This document shows positions 23,811 to 33,337 of a stretch of 64,000 nucleotides of DNA, piece after piece. The notes below the pieces were generated by a model. That model made no database searches. It saw only the letters and a list, made by a program, of their open reading frames with translations, and was not told where the DNA came from. The DNA is from M3007 sp964646615. GTDB lineage: Bacteria > Bacteroidota > Bacteroidia > Chitinophagales > Saprospiraceae. The stretch covers positions 1 through 64,000 of the forward strand of contig CAZYEV010000049.1 of assembly GCA_964646615.1 (NCBI GenBank), in the 5' to 3' direction. Numbering within the stretch: the first letter of the stretch is position 1; each line of letters starts with the position of its first letter. The position numbers and the translations under genes were made by a program.

Positions 23811-24824
23811 ATGCACAAAATTGACATGCACACCCACATCCTCCCCGAAAAACTGCCCAATTTCGCCCAGAAATATGGTTACGGAGACTTCATCCACCTC
23901 GAACACCACCGCCCCGGCTTCGCCCGCATGATGAAGGGCAACACCTTCTTCCGCGAAATCGAAAGCAACTGCTGGGACCCGCGCGTGCGCGTCGTCGAGT
24001 ACCTGCGCCACAACACTTCCGTGCAGGTCGTTTGCACAATACCGGTCATGTTTTCTTACTGGGCTAAACCTGCCGACTGCTTAGACCTCTCGCGCTTCCT
24101 CAACGACCACTTAGCCGCCATCGCTGAAGAGTACCCGGAGCACTACATCCCGCTGGGCACTATACCCATGCAAGACGCCGACCTGGCCATTCAGGAGCTG
24201 CAGCGGCTAAAAGCCTTGGGCTTTCCCGGCATCCAGATAGGCTCCAACGTCAACCAGCGCAACCTCGGCGAGCCAGAGTTCTTTCCTATCTTCCAGGCCT
24301 GCGAAGCACTGAACATGGCCATCCTCGTACATCCGTGGGAGATGATGGGCCAGGAACACATGACCAAATACTGGCTGCCCTGGTTAGTAGGCATGCCTGC
24401 CGAAACCTGCCGCGCCATCTGCTCGCTCATCTTCAGCGGCGTCATGGAGCGCCTGCCCAGGCTGCGCTTCTGCTTTGCCCACGCCGGCGGCTCCTTTATC
24501 CCGACCATCGGACGCATCCAGCACGGCTTCGAATGCCGGCCCGACTTAGTGGCTATAGACAACAACGTCCCTCCGCGCCATTACTTGGGCAAATTCTGGG
24601 TGGACTCGGCTACCCACGACCCCCAGCTCCTGCGCTACGTGCTCGACGTCATCGGCGAAGACAAAGTATGCCTCGGCACCGATTACCCCTTCCCTTTGGG
24701 CGACCTGGAAATAGGCGCTTTCATCGAGCACATGGGGCTGCCGCAGCAAACCGTGGAAAAAATTTTCCACCATAATACTCTGCAATGGCTTTACGGTGAA
24801 GGACAGCCCTCTCGCCCGCAATAA
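23811..24824 (+). CDS. Amidohydrolase, probable 2-amino-3-carboxymuconate-6-semialdehyde decarboxylase (ACMSD)
   Basis: The 337-residue protein has the metal-binding HxH near the start (IDMHTHILPEKLP), ILVHPWEMMG and FAHAGGSF with further His ligands, and LGTDYPFPLGD with the catalytic Asp. The overall order, with the YWAKPADCLDLSRFLND segment, is that of ACMSD, which removes CO2 from ACMS in tryptophan/kynurenine breakdown and so diverts it from NAD synthesis. A weak promoter-like box (CACATTTG) precedes the ATG. The gene for a probable next-but-one step, an aminomuconate deaminase, is 9 kb downstream. Related decarboxylases of the same superfamily cannot be fully excluded. Confidence 0.85.
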   Translation: MHKIDMHTHILPEKLPNFAQKYGYGDFIHLEHHRPGFARMMKGNTFFREIESNCWDPRVRVVEYLRHNTSVQVVCTIPVMFSYWAKPADCLDLSRFLNDHLAAIAEEYPEHYIPLGTIPMQDADLAIQELQRLKALGFPGIQIGSNVNQRNLGEPEFFPIFQACEALNMAILVHPWEMMGQEHMTKYWLPWLVGMPAETCRAICSLIFSGVMERLPRLRFCFAHAGGSFIPTIGRIQHGFECRPDLVAIDNNVPPRHYLGKFWVDSATHDPQLLRYVLDVIGEDKVCLGTDYPFPLGDLEIGAFIEHMGLPQQTVEKIFHHNTLQWLYGEGQPSRPQ

Positions 24825-24899
24825 CGCTTTGCTGCCAGTCAGGCGCAAGGTTGCGCGGTGCGCGATAAGCTTTCTTTTTTGCTTTTCTGCTTCCTACTC

Positions 24900-27098
24900 A
24901 TGCCCGTTGTCCGCATTTACGGCATTCGCCATCACGGCCCTGGCTCTGCGCGCAGTCTGTTGGAAGCCCTGGAGGCCGAGCCGCCAGACGTCGTACTCAT
25001 CGAAGGGCCAGCGGATGCGCAAGACCTGTTGCCCTGGGTAGGCCATGCCGGGCTGAAACCGCCAGTGGCGTTGTTGATATACAACCCCAAGGCTCTGCGG
25101 CAGACGGCCTTTTTCCCGCTGGCGGCGTTTTCGCCCGAGTGGCAGGCCATTGCCTTTGCCTTGCGCCGTTCGGTGGCGGTTCGGCTCATTGACCTGCCCA
25201 TGTCGCTGGCCTTTGGGCTGGAGGAAGCGGCTGCGGTCGAGCACTGGAAGGCGCCGCGCTACGACCCCTTTGGCGACATTGCCCGCATGGGCGGCTATAC
25301 CGACCCGGAGCGCTGGTGGGAGGCGCACTTCGAGCGCCAGCAGCACGCCGATGCCGGCGAGGTCTTCGCCGTCGTGTTGGAGCTCATGCGCGCGCTGCGC
25401 AAGGCTAAAGAGGCGCAAAGTGGGGCGGAAAGCCGCGAGACGCAGCTGCGCGAAGCCTTCATGCGGCGCGAAATTCGCCGCGCCCGGCGCGAGGGTTTTC
25501 AACGCATTGCGGTGGTGTGCGGCGCCTGGCACGGGCCAGCCCTCGCGGAGGTGGATGCCTTTTCGGCCAAAGACGACGAGGCTTTGCTCAAGCCGCTGAA
25601 GCGCCAGAGCACCCAGGCCACATGGATACCGTGGTCGTTTGAGCGGCTGGCCCGCCAAAGCGGCTACGCAGCGGGCGTGCTGGCGCCGGCATGGTACCAG
25701 GAAATCTGGGACGGCAACGCCGGGTTGGAGCGCTGGTTTTCGCGCGCAGCGCAGCTGTTGCGGCGCGAGGGTCTGGCAGCGCCCCCGTCGCAGGTCATTG
25801 AGGCCGTGCGGCTGGCCCAGGCGCTGGCGGTGCTGCGCAGCACGCCTCTACCCGGCATCGAGGACCTCCGCGAAGCGGCCATAGTCGTCCTTTGCGAAGG
25901 CGCTGAAGCGGCCTACGCGCTGGTGGAACGCCACTTGGTGGTGGGTGACGTATTGGGCCAGACGCCGCCCGACGTACCGCGTACACCACTGATGGCGGAC
26001 TTTGAGGCGCAAGTGCGCAGCGCGCGGCTTAAGATGAGCACGGAGGCGACGACGCTGGAGCTGGACCTGCGCGAAGAGGCCCATTTGCGCAAGAGTCGCC
26101 TGCTGCATCGGCTGGGGCTACTGGGCATCCCGTGGGGCCGCGAGCAGGCCGTGGGCGGCCGCAAGGAAGGGCGCTTTCACGAGCACTGGCTGGTGCGTTG
26201 GCAGCCCGATTATGCCGTGCAACTCATCGAGGCGGGCCAGTGGGGCGGCACGATAGAGGAGGCGACGGCCAACCGCCTGCGCTGGCAGCTGGCTTCTGTT
26301 CAGGATTTGCCCGAGCTGGTGGCCCTGCTGAATGCGGTGCTTCGGGCCGACTTGCCCAATGTCATCAGCCCCCTGCTGGAGCGTCTGGAAGACACGAGCG
26401 CGCTGGCGCAAGACGTGTTGGTGCTGGCAGATGCGGCGCTACCCTTGGTGGAAGCCTTGCGCTATGGCCACGCGCGGCGGTTGAACATGGACGCCGTGGA
26501 ACAGCTGCTGGAGCGCCTGATACCGCGCGTATGCGTGCAGCTGCCCGACGCCTGTGTGGGCATACAGTACGACGTCGCAACGGAAGTGCTCCGGCGGCTG
26601 CTTTCGATGCAGCGAGCGGTAGCCCTATGGCGCCCTGAGGAGTACCGCCCGCTCTGGCAGGAAACTTTGGCGCGCATCAGCGCAAAAGGCGCACCGTTGC
26701 TGGCGGGCCTGTGTGTACGGCTGTTGTTCGACCGCAAGGCGTACTCCCTTGCGGAGACCGTGCGCCACATGGCCCTGAACCTGTCTGCAGCGCGCCCACC
26801 ACTGGAATGCGCTCAGTGGTTGGAGGGCTTTCTGCACGGCGGTGGACTGCTGCTGCTTTATCGCCCGGCTCTTTGGGAAGCGGTGAACGGCTGGGTGTGC
26901 GCCTTAGACGCGGAGGGCTTCGAGCAGGCGCTGCCACTGCTGCGGCGCACCTTCAGCACATTCACGGAAGGCGAGCGACAGAAGCTGTTTGCCTTAGCGC
27001 AACGCGCGCAGCACGGAAGCACAACGCCGCCCGCGACCGAACTCGACCCCGAGCGCGTCGAGCTGCTGCGACCACTGCTCCAGCGCCTGTTTGACTGA
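24900..27098 (+). CDS. DUF5682 family protein
   Basis: The 732-residue protein starts MPVVRIYGIRHHGPGSARSL, and the motif IRHHGPGS with VVLIEGPAD at about 30-45 marks the DUF5682 family, whose function is unknown. Further conserved-looking blocks are VVCGAWHGPALAEVD and HLRKSRLLHRLGLLGIPWG. It is Ala-, Leu- and Arg-rich throughout and mostly helical. The frame opens 14 codons earlier, but the extension looks like an artificial hydrophobic leader and the family begins near the chosen ATG. As I recall, such genes often sit with a MoxR-type ATPase and a VWA protein; none is next to this one. It ends eight bases from the stop of the sigma-54 regulator on the other strand. Confidence 0.8.
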   Translation: MPVVRIYGIRHHGPGSARSLLEALEAEPPDVVLIEGPADAQDLLPWVGHAGLKPPVALLIYNPKALRQTAFFPLAAFSPEWQAIAFALRRSVAVRLIDLPMSLAFGLEEAAAVEHWKAPRYDPFGDIARMGGYTDPERWWEAHFERQQHADAGEVFAVVLELMRALRKAKEAQSGAESRETQLREAFMRREIRRARREGFQRIAVVCGAWHGPALAEVDAFSAKDDEALLKPLKRQSTQATWIPWSFERLARQSGYAAGVLAPAWYQEIWDGNAGLERWFSRAAQLLRREGLAAPPSQVIEAVRLAQALAVLRSTPLPGIEDLREAAIVVLCEGAEAAYALVERHLVVGDVLGQTPPDVPRTPLMADFEAQVRSARLKMSTEATTLELDLREEAHLRKSRLLHRLGLLGIPWGREQAVGGRKEGRFHEHWLVRWQPDYAVQLIEAGQWGGTIEEATANRLRWQLASVQDLPELVALLNAVLRADLPNVISPLLERLEDTSALAQDVLVLADAALPLVEALRYGHARRLNMDAVEQLLERLIPRVCVQLPDACVGIQYDVATEVLRRLLSMQRAVALWRPEEYRPLWQETLARISAKGAPLLAGLCVRLLFDRKAYSLAETVRHMALNLSAARPPLECAQWLEGFLHGGGLLLLYRPALWEAVNGWVCALDAEGFEQALPLLRRTFSTFTEGERQKLFALAQRAQHGSTTPPATELDPERVELLRPLLQRLFD

Positions 27099-27106
27099 GC
27101 GCGTGC

Positions 27107-28276
27107 TTATTTGGGAAGAACGTACTGCCGCACGTCCTCTTCGTGTACGACATTGTCGCACAGGATAAGCAGGCGCTCGACGACGTTGGCCAATTCGCGG
27201 ATGTTGCCCGTCCAGTTGTAATCTTGCAGGGCACGTATCGCCTCGGGGGTGAACTGCTTGGGCGGGTGTCCGTAGTCGTCGCTGATGCGGCGGTTGAAGT
27301 GCTCGATGAGCAGCGGGATATCGTCGCGGCGTTCGTTGAGCGAAGGTACGTTCACCACAATGACCGCTAATCGGTGGTAGAGGTCTTCGCGGAAGCGGCC
27401 GGCCTCTATTTCCTTGCGCAGGTCTTTGTTGGTAGCAGCGACGACGCGCACATCCACCTTGATCTCCTTGGAGTCGCCCACGCGGGTGATCTTGCTTTCC
27501 TGCAGGGCGCGCAGCACTTTGGCCTGGGCGTCCAAGCTCATGTCGCCGATTTCATCCAGGAACAGCGTGCCGCCATTAGCCTGTTCGAACTTGCCCGGTC
27601 GGTCGGCGATGGCGCCGGTGAAGGAGCCTTTTTTATGGCCAAACAGCTCGCTTTCAATCAGTTCGGAAGGTATGGCGGCGCAGTTGACCTCGACCATAGG
27701 GCCGTTGGCGCGCTGGCTGCGTTCGTGTATCCAGCGGGCAACCAGCTCTTTGCCGCTGCCGTTGGGGCCGGTGATGAGCACGCGGCTTTCGGTGGGGGCC
27801 ACCTTTTCCAGCATGCGCTTGACTGCCACGATAGGCCCGCTCTCGCCGATCATGACAACACCTTTGGTGTTGCTTTTGACCTGCTTTTCCAGCTTTTGCT
27901 TGGTGATGACCAGCTCGGCCTTGTCCATGGCATTGCGCACGGTGATGAGCATTCGGTTGAGATCGGGTGGTTTGGAGATGAAATCGAAGGCGCCTTTTTT
28001 CACAGCCTCTACGGCTGTGTCAATGGTGCCGTGTCCGCTGACCATGATGACGGGTGTTTCGGGAGAGATCATCATGATGCGTTCCAGCGCCTCGATACCG
28101 TCCATTTTGGGCATTTTGATGTCCATGATGACGACGTCGTACTTCTGGCTTTGCACTTTGGATACGCCCTCCAGGCCGTCGGCGGCTTCCTCGACTTCGT
28201 ACTGTTCAAATTCGAGGATTTCGCGCAACGTGCGGCGGATGGGGACTTCGTCGTCCACGATTAAAACTTTAGCCAT
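27107..28276 (-). CDS. Sigma-54-interacting response regulator (NtrC type) lacking a DNA-binding domain
   Basis: The 389-residue protein has a receiver domain (residues 1-120; phospho-acceptor Asp52 in VVIMDIKMPKMDG; VMVSGHGTIDTA) and an AAA+ activator domain: Walker A GPNGSGKE at 170-177, sigma-54 contact loop GSFTGA at 217-222, Walker B GGTLFLDEIGDM, and arginine-finger region GRFREDLYHRL. It ends with the helical lid (WTGNIRELANVVERLLIL) at VLPK, with no Fis-type helix-turn-helix. It should open sigma-54 promoters on phosphorylation, perhaps from solution or through a partner. The contact loop has Ser in place of the usual Ala (GAFTGA). No histidine kinase gene is adjacent. Confidence 0.9.
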   Translation of the reverse strand: MAKVLIVDDEVPIRRTLREILEFEQYEVEEAADGLEGVSKVQSQKYDVVIMDIKMPKMDGIEALERIMMISPETPVIMVSGHGTIDTAVEAVKKGAFDFISKPPDLNRMLITVRNAMDKAELVITKQKLEKQVKSNTKGVVMIGESGPIVAVKRMLEKVAPTESRVLITGPNGSGKELVARWIHERSQRANGPMVEVNCAAIPSELIESELFGHKKGSFTGAIADRPGKFEQANGGTLFLDEIGDMSLDAQAKVLRALQESKITRVGDSKEIKVDVRVVAATNKDLRKEIEAGRFREDLYHRLAVIVVNVPSLNERRDDIPLLIEHFNRRISDDYGHPPKQFTPEAIRALQDYNWTGNIRELANVVERLLILCDNVVHEEDVRQYVLPK

Positions 28277-28453
28277 GCGGATACTCTGGTTGGTGTGTTA
28301 GTGAGGCACAAAGAAAACGGGTTTTCGGCAAATGTCGGCAAGGCGTGTACAGAGATTTGTATAGCCTGGCGACGAGTTTTGCCGAAGCAGCAGGAGTTGT
28401 GTCTAATTCTGGCATCCGATGCCTTTTGCAGAAATAAAGGCTGGCATTCAGCC

Positions 28454-28461
28454 TAACTTTG
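28454..28461 (+). promoter_or_regulatory. -7 promoter box TAACTTTG for the beta-helix gene
   Basis: TAACTTTGCC lies about 60 bases before the ATG at 28523 and removes an in-frame earlier start at 28466 from consideration. Confidence 0.5.
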
Positions 28462-28522
28462 CCTGGTGGCCGATTGGTTTTGGCCAATTCTTCCTCACTT
28501 TTCACTCAACTGTTTTTTGCTC

Positions 28523-31114
28523 ATGAGACAACTACTACTCACTTTGCTGTTTTTGGCTTTTTGCACCAGCCTTTGGGGGCAAAAAGTCATTTATGTGCGG
28601 TCGAACGCTACTGGTGCCAACGATGGCACGTCGTGGCAAAACGCCTTTACTCATCTGGCGACGGCTCTGGCAGCTGCTCAGCCGGGCGATCAGGTGTGGA
28701 CGGCTGCGGGCACCTATAAGCCTACGGCTGCCGACACTCCTCTGACGGTGAAGGCAGGTGTGGCCCTCTACGGCGGCTTTGCCGGCACCGAAACGACGCT
28801 CAGCGCCCGCAACCCGACGACCAACGTAACCACGCTGTCGGGCGACATTGCTGGGAACGACATTCCGGGCAATTTCAATCAGAACCGCACCGACAATGCC
28901 GTGCATGTCGTCGAGGTCATCCCAACAGCCAACCCCGACGCGCGCGCCCTCGTGGACGGCTTCACCATCTCCGGCGGCCAGACGCTCGTAGGTGCCAGCG
29001 CACCCGACCTGTCGCGCCGCGGCGGCGGCCTGCTGGCCAATGCCAGAACTACGGTGCGCAACTGCCGCTTCATAGACAACAACGGCGACACCGGCGGCGC
29101 CTTAGCCGCCGTGCTGGCCGGCGCCAGCGGCATCGTCGTGGAGGACTGTATTTTTGAACGCAACAACACCTCGTTGCTCTCGTCCGGCATCTACTTCCGC
29201 GATCTGGCCGGTGGCAGCACCGTGCGCCGCTGCATCTTCCGCGACAACAAAACCATCCGCGGCGTGCTTTACGCCATCACCTCGGCCAACATGGTGGTGG
29301 ACAGCTGCCAGTTTCTGAACAACGACGCCGGCAACACGCCATGCGCCGCTGTGTACACCTGGCAAACGACCTTCACCCTGCGCAACTGCACCTTCCGCGG
29401 CAACCGCTCCAACGACTTCACCGCCATGTACAACGACGGCAGAAACGGCGTCTATCCGTTCCTCATCGAAAACTGCCTCTTCGAGGAAAACGTGGCCGTG
29501 GACTCTGTAAACACCGGCAACATTGCCACTGGCGGCGCCATCTTCAACGCCACCGCTACCTGCACCATCCGCAACTGTGTGTTCCGAAACAACCGCGCAC
29601 ACTTAGGCGCCGCCATTTACCTCAGCGACAAAACGCCGGGCCAGAAGACCATCATTGAAAACTGCACCTTTGAAGACAACCGCGTCTTCCCAGCGGCCAA
29701 CACGACCGCCGCACGCGGTGGCGCCTTCTATAGCTTTAAAGGCAACTACGAAATGCGCAACTGCACGTTCCGCCGCAACACGGCCACTACCAGCGGCGGG
29801 CACATCCACAACGCCGACTCGACAGTATCCTTAGTGAAAGCTTCCCGCTTCGAGGGCGCTTCGGCCACCTTCGGCGCTGCCGTGGGCAACTACGCCGCCG
29901 GTACTGTGGCCGTTTTCGACAGCTGTGTCTTCTCAGGCAACTCGGCAGCCACCAGCGGCGGCGCGGTGTCCACAGCCTTTACGGCAAGCACGACCCTGCG
30001 GCATTGCGCCATCGAGTCGAACAATGCGCGCTTCGGCGCCGGGCTGTTTGTGCAAAATCCGCGCTCGAGCCTCAGCGTGCGCAACTCCTCTATTATTGGC
30101 AACAACGCCCAGCTGAACGGCGGCGGCATCAACATCTCCGCCGGTGTGCCGCTCACGGTTGAAAATTGTGAATTCCTGCTCAACGCAGCCGACATCGGAG
30201 GGGCGATTAACCTGACCGATGACACGTCCAACCTGGCGCTGCTCGTGGTGCGCAACAGTGTGTTCCAGAACAACTTCGCCAACAGCCAGGCCGCCGGTAT
30301 CAACCTGTCGAATGCCGATGCGGAGCTGTACAACTGCCTGTTCTACGCCAACAACAACCTCTCGAGCAATGGGGCCGGCGGGGCTATCTGCAACAATGCC
30401 ACCAATGGCTCCGGAGGCCCGCTCTCTCAAATCCGAGCCGTCAACTGCACCTTCGTCGAAAACGTGGCACCCATCGGCGGCGGCATCGCCCAGTGGCAAG
30501 ACACCGTAGGCGGCACCTCCATCCTGCGGCTGCGCAACACCATCCTCTACGGCAACCTCGGCAAGGACTACGAAATCGAAGACGGCAAACCCACCGCCCT
30601 CTCCTTGGGCGGCAACCTCTGCGGCGACGCATCGCTCAACGCCGTACTGACGCAAACCAACGACCAGACCGGCCTCGATCCGCTGTTCGCCGACCCCAAC
30701 TTCTTCGACTTCCGCCTCAAAGCCGGCAGCCCCTGCATTGATAAAGGTGTTACCGGCCCCGATGTGCCCGCGACGGACTTAGACGGCAACCCACGCGACA
30801 GCAAACCCGACCAGGGCTGCTACGAATTTATGACCATCGGCGTCCGTGACCTGGCTCAGCGCCCCAGCCCGCTGCGCCTGACGCCCAACCCGGCCCACGA
30901 ACTCACACGCTTCGAGGTGGACGACGACTGGAGCGGACAGGGCCTCCTGCGCCTGACCAACGCCACCGGCGCCGAAGTGCGTACCCTCACCGTGCAAAAA
31001 CCCGCCGGCCCGTGGATGCACACCCTTCACATCGGCGACCTGCCCGCCGGTGCCTACCGCGTCAGCCTGCTGCTGGGCGAACGCCGCTACGAAGGCTACC
31101 TGCTGAAGCCCTAA
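28523..31114 (+). CDS. Surface beta-helix protein with type IX secretion sorting domain
   Basis: The 863-residue protein starts with a signal peptide (MRQLLLTLLFLAFCTSLWGQ). Most of the rest is a right-handed parallel beta-helix: repeated strands of the form ENCxFxxNxA, RNCTFRGN and GGAxN, many with paired Cys. Near the end is DPNFFDFRLKAGSPCIDKG...DLDGNPR, the choice-of-anchor Q type end of such proteins. The last 80 residues (LRLTPNPAHELTRFEV to YEGYLLKP) are a type A sorting domain, so the protein should cross the outer membrane by the type IX system and be anchored or released outside. Polysaccharide binding or cleavage is possible, but no active site is evident. The gene has its own promoter and terminator. 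Confidence 0.87.
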   Translation: MRQLLLTLLFLAFCTSLWGQKVIYVRSNATGANDGTSWQNAFTHLATALAAAQPGDQVWTAAGTYKPTAADTPLTVKAGVALYGGFAGTETTLSARNPTTNVTTLSGDIAGNDIPGNFNQNRTDNAVHVVEVIPTANPDARALVDGFTISGGQTLVGASAPDLSRRGGGLLANARTTVRNCRFIDNNGDTGGALAAVLAGASGIVVEDCIFERNNTSLLSSGIYFRDLAGGSTVRRCIFRDNKTIRGVLYAITSANMVVDSCQFLNNDAGNTPCAAVYTWQTTFTLRNCTFRGNRSNDFTAMYNDGRNGVYPFLIENCLFEENVAVDSVNTGNIATGGAIFNATATCTIRNCVFRNNRAHLGAAIYLSDKTPGQKTIIENCTFEDNRVFPAANTTAARGGAFYSFKGNYEMRNCTFRRNTATTSGGHIHNADSTVSLVKASRFEGASATFGAAVGNYAAGTVAVFDSCVFSGNSAATSGGAVSTAFTASTTLRHCAIESNNARFGAGLFVQNPRSSLSVRNSSIIGNNAQLNGGGINISAGVPLTVENCEFLLNAADIGGAINLTDDTSNLALLVVRNSVFQNNFANSQAAGINLSNADAELYNCLFYANNNLSSNGAGGAICNNATNGSGGPLSQIRAVNCTFVENVAPIGGGIAQWQDTVGGTSILRLRNTILYGNLGKDYEIEDGKPTALSLGGNLCGDASLNAVLTQTNDQTGLDPLFADPNFFDFRLKAGSPCIDKGVTGPDVPATDLDGNPRDSKPDQGCYEFMTIGVRDLAQRPSPLRLTPNPAHELTRFEVDDDWSGQGLLRLTNATGAEVRTLTVQKPAGPWMHTLHIGDLPAGAYRVSLLLGERRYEGYLLKP

Positions 31115-31167
31115 AAAAAAAACCTGTGCTGGCGAAAAACCTATCCGCGCCAGACACAGCCCTTCAC

Positions 31168-31207
31168 TGCCGCCTCATGGGCTTTGCCATGGGGCGGCAT
31201 TTTTTTC
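31168..31207 (+). terminator. Rho-independent terminator after the beta-helix gene
   Basis: TGCCGCCTCATGG pairs with CCATGGGGCGGCA (one mismatch-like G-T pair) around a six-base loop, followed by seven T. Confidence 0.88.
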
Positions 31208-31301
31208 TGACGAACGCCCGCGATGTTTCCAGCCCACCAAAACCACAAGCGCCTGCTCGCGCGTTATAGCGCCCGGAGCGGGCCGCTGGACCGAAACCCG
31301 C

Positions 31302-31309
31302 TACCTTTG
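31302..31309 (+). promoter_or_regulatory. -7 promoter box TACCTTTG for the TPR gene
   Basis: TACCTTTGCTGCC lies 30 bases before the ATG at 31339. A strong GGAGG ribosome-binding sequence (31329-31333) sits between them, which is unusual for Bacteroidota. Confidence 0.6.
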
Positions 31310-31338
31310 CTGCCCATTTTGATTTTTTGGAGGAAAAG

Positions 31339-33162
31339 ATGAAAAGTCCTGTTTTGCGCCCAGCGCTCTGTGTCGTGTCGGTGTGGTTAATGTTTGCCGT
31401 GGCTGCTTTTGCCCAGCCCAACCCCGAACTGGCCAATCAGTATTTCAAGAACGGCGAATACGAAAAGGCGGCTGAGTTGTACCGCCAGCTCATTGAGTCG
31501 AACAAGAACTTCGCCGAGGTATATTTCGACCGCTACCTGGCCTGTCTGCTCAATCTGGAGCGCTACGACGAAGGCGAAGAAGCACTGAAAAAGCAAATCA
31601 AACGCTCGCCCAACAACACGCGCCTGTATGTATCCTACGGCAACCTCTACGAGCGCATGGGCAAGACCGCTGAGGCCGAGAAACAATACGAGGAGGCCAT
31701 TGCCAAAGTGTCGTCAGACTATTCAGCGGTTTATTCACTGGCGGAAGCCTTTGCCCAGGCGGCCAAATTCGACTATGCCCTGCGCACCTACGAACGCGGC
31801 AACCAGCTGGCCAAAGACCCCCGGCGCTTCGCCTTCCAGATAGCTGAAATATACCGGCGCAAAGGCGATAGCGCCAAAATGATTGAGCACTACCTCAACC
31901 ACGTCGAGGCCGACCCCTCGCGTATGAGCTTGGTGCAAACCCAACTGGCGCGCTACCTGCCCGAAGCCGACTATCCCGAACTGCAACGCCAGCTCTATGC
32001 CCGCCTGCAGAACAAGGACATGACCGAGCTGACCGAACTGCTGGCCTGGACGTTCATCCAACGCAGAGACTACAAAAACGCCATGCGCCAGTACCGCGCC
32101 TTAGACAAACGCCTCAACGAGGTGGGCCAGCGCGTTTTCCAACTGGCCAACGACGCCGCCAACGCGCGCGACTACGAAACCGCCATTGCCGGTTACGAGT
32201 ACATCATTCAGGAAAAGGGCCGCCAGAACCCCTTCTTCTTCAGCGCCAAAGGCGAACTGATGAAAACCCGCCGGCGCAAAATCACCGAAGGCTACAACTA
32301 CACTCAGCAAGACTTGCAGGCCTTAGAAAACGATTACGAACAGTTCATCGCCGAGTACGGTGTCAGCCGAAGCTCCTCGACAATCATCATTGAATATGCC
32401 GAACTGCAGGCGCTGTACATCAACAACCTGCCCAAGGCCATTCAACTCTTAGAAACCCTCATCAACACACCCGGCATCCAGCGCGCTACCGTGGGCCGCG
32501 CCAAAATCAACCTGGCCGACTACTACCTGATGAGCGGCGACATCTGGGAAAGCACCCTGCTCTACAGCCAGGTGGACAAAGAGTTCCGCGAAGAAATGCT
32601 GGGCCAGGAAGCCCGCTTCAAAAACGCCCGCCTCTCCTATTTCAACGGCGACTTCGAGTGGGCACAGGCGCAGTTCGATGCCCTGAAGGCCTCCACTTCC
32701 AAGCTGCTCTCCAACGACGCCATTGACCTGTCGGTGTTCATCATGGACAACCTCAACACCGACGCCACTACTGAAGCCATGGCCATCTATGCCCAGGCCG
32801 AATTGCTCGTATTCCAAAACCGCTTCGCCGAAGCCCTGCGCCTCTTAGACAGCCTGCGCTTCACCTTCCCTCAAACCACCCTCCAGGACGACGTGCTCTA
32901 CCTGAAAGCCCAAATTGCCGAAAAAAAGCGCGAATACGAGCAGGCAGCCGCTTTCTATGCCGAAATTGCGGAGAAATACCCCGAAGACATCCGCGCCGAC
33001 AACGCCCTCTACAATTGGGCCTTGCTCTTAGAAGAGCGCCTTGGCCAGCCCGAAAAGGCCATGGAACTGTACGAGAAAATTTTTGTGGACTATTCCAGCT
33101 CCGTCTTCGCCGTGGATGCCCGCAAGCGCTTCCGCATCCTGCGCGGCGATAAGGTGCAGTGA
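31339..33162 (+). CDS. Periplasmic tetratricopeptide-repeat protein
   Basis: The 607-residue protein has a signal peptide ending AAFAQ at about residue 30 and then TPR helices throughout (NQYFKNGEYEKAAELYRQLIE, YVSYGNLYERMGKTAEAEKQYEEAI, and at the C-terminus YEQAAAFYAEIAEKYPEDIRADNALYNWA in pieces). Such proteins act as scaffolds in the periplasm or at the outer membrane. The ATG at 31339 was taken over an in-frame TTG four codons earlier because a GGAGG sits at the right distance from the ATG. No partner can be named from the neighbours. Confidence 0.82.
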   Translation: MKSPVLRPALCVVSVWLMFAVAAFAQPNPELANQYFKNGEYEKAAELYRQLIESNKNFAEVYFDRYLACLLNLERYDEGEEALKKQIKRSPNNTRLYVSYGNLYERMGKTAEAEKQYEEAIAKVSSDYSAVYSLAEAFAQAAKFDYALRTYERGNQLAKDPRRFAFQIAEIYRRKGDSAKMIEHYLNHVEADPSRMSLVQTQLARYLPEADYPELQRQLYARLQNKDMTELTELLAWTFIQRRDYKNAMRQYRALDKRLNEVGQRVFQLANDAANARDYETAIAGYEYIIQEKGRQNPFFFSAKGELMKTRRRKITEGYNYTQQDLQALENDYEQFIAEYGVSRSSSTIIIEYAELQALYINNLPKAIQLLETLINTPGIQRATVGRAKINLADYYLMSGDIWESTLLYSQVDKEFREEMLGQEARFKNARLSYFNGDFEWAQAQFDALKASTSKLLSNDAIDLSVFIMDNLNTDATTEAMAIYAQAELLVFQNRFAEALRLLDSLRFTFPQTTLQDDVLYLKAQIAEKKREYEQAAAFYAEIAEKYPEDIRADNALYNWALLLEERLGQPEKAMELYEKIFVDYSSSVFAVDARKRFRILRGDKVQ

Positions 33163-33175
33163 GGCGCACGCTGCA

Positions 33176-33337
33176 TCAGTTCTGCGTCTCCGTCGGCTCT
33201 AGGATGAGCGCCGGCGGCGGCGCCTCTTCTGCTTTCTTCAGCTGATAAAGCACATACAGCAGCATGAGCAGCACGACGACGGACAGCAACACGATGTTGC
33301 GTATCGGAAATGGCTCGCGAGTGTGGCGGCGAAACAT
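33176..33337 (-). CDS. Small single-pass membrane protein (53 residues)
   Basis: An ATG at 33337 opens MFRRHTREPFPIRNIVLL, followed by a hydrophobic helix (SVVVLLMLLYVLY), then QLKKAEEAPPPALILEPTE and a TGA at 33176. The positive-inside N-terminus, single helix and acidic Pro-rich tail suggest a genuine membrane peptide with its tail outside the cytoplasm. It converges on the TPR gene and diverges from the 33534 gene. Family unknown. Confidence 0.5.
   Translation of the reverse strand: MFRRHTREPFPIRNIVLLSVVVLLMLLYVLYQLKKAEEAPPPALILEPTETQN

Noticed and set aside
27374..28264. Two plus-strand frames of about 295 residues opposite the sigma-54 activator
   Set aside because: Shadow frames of a clear coding sequence; no recognisable domain, start context or promoter.
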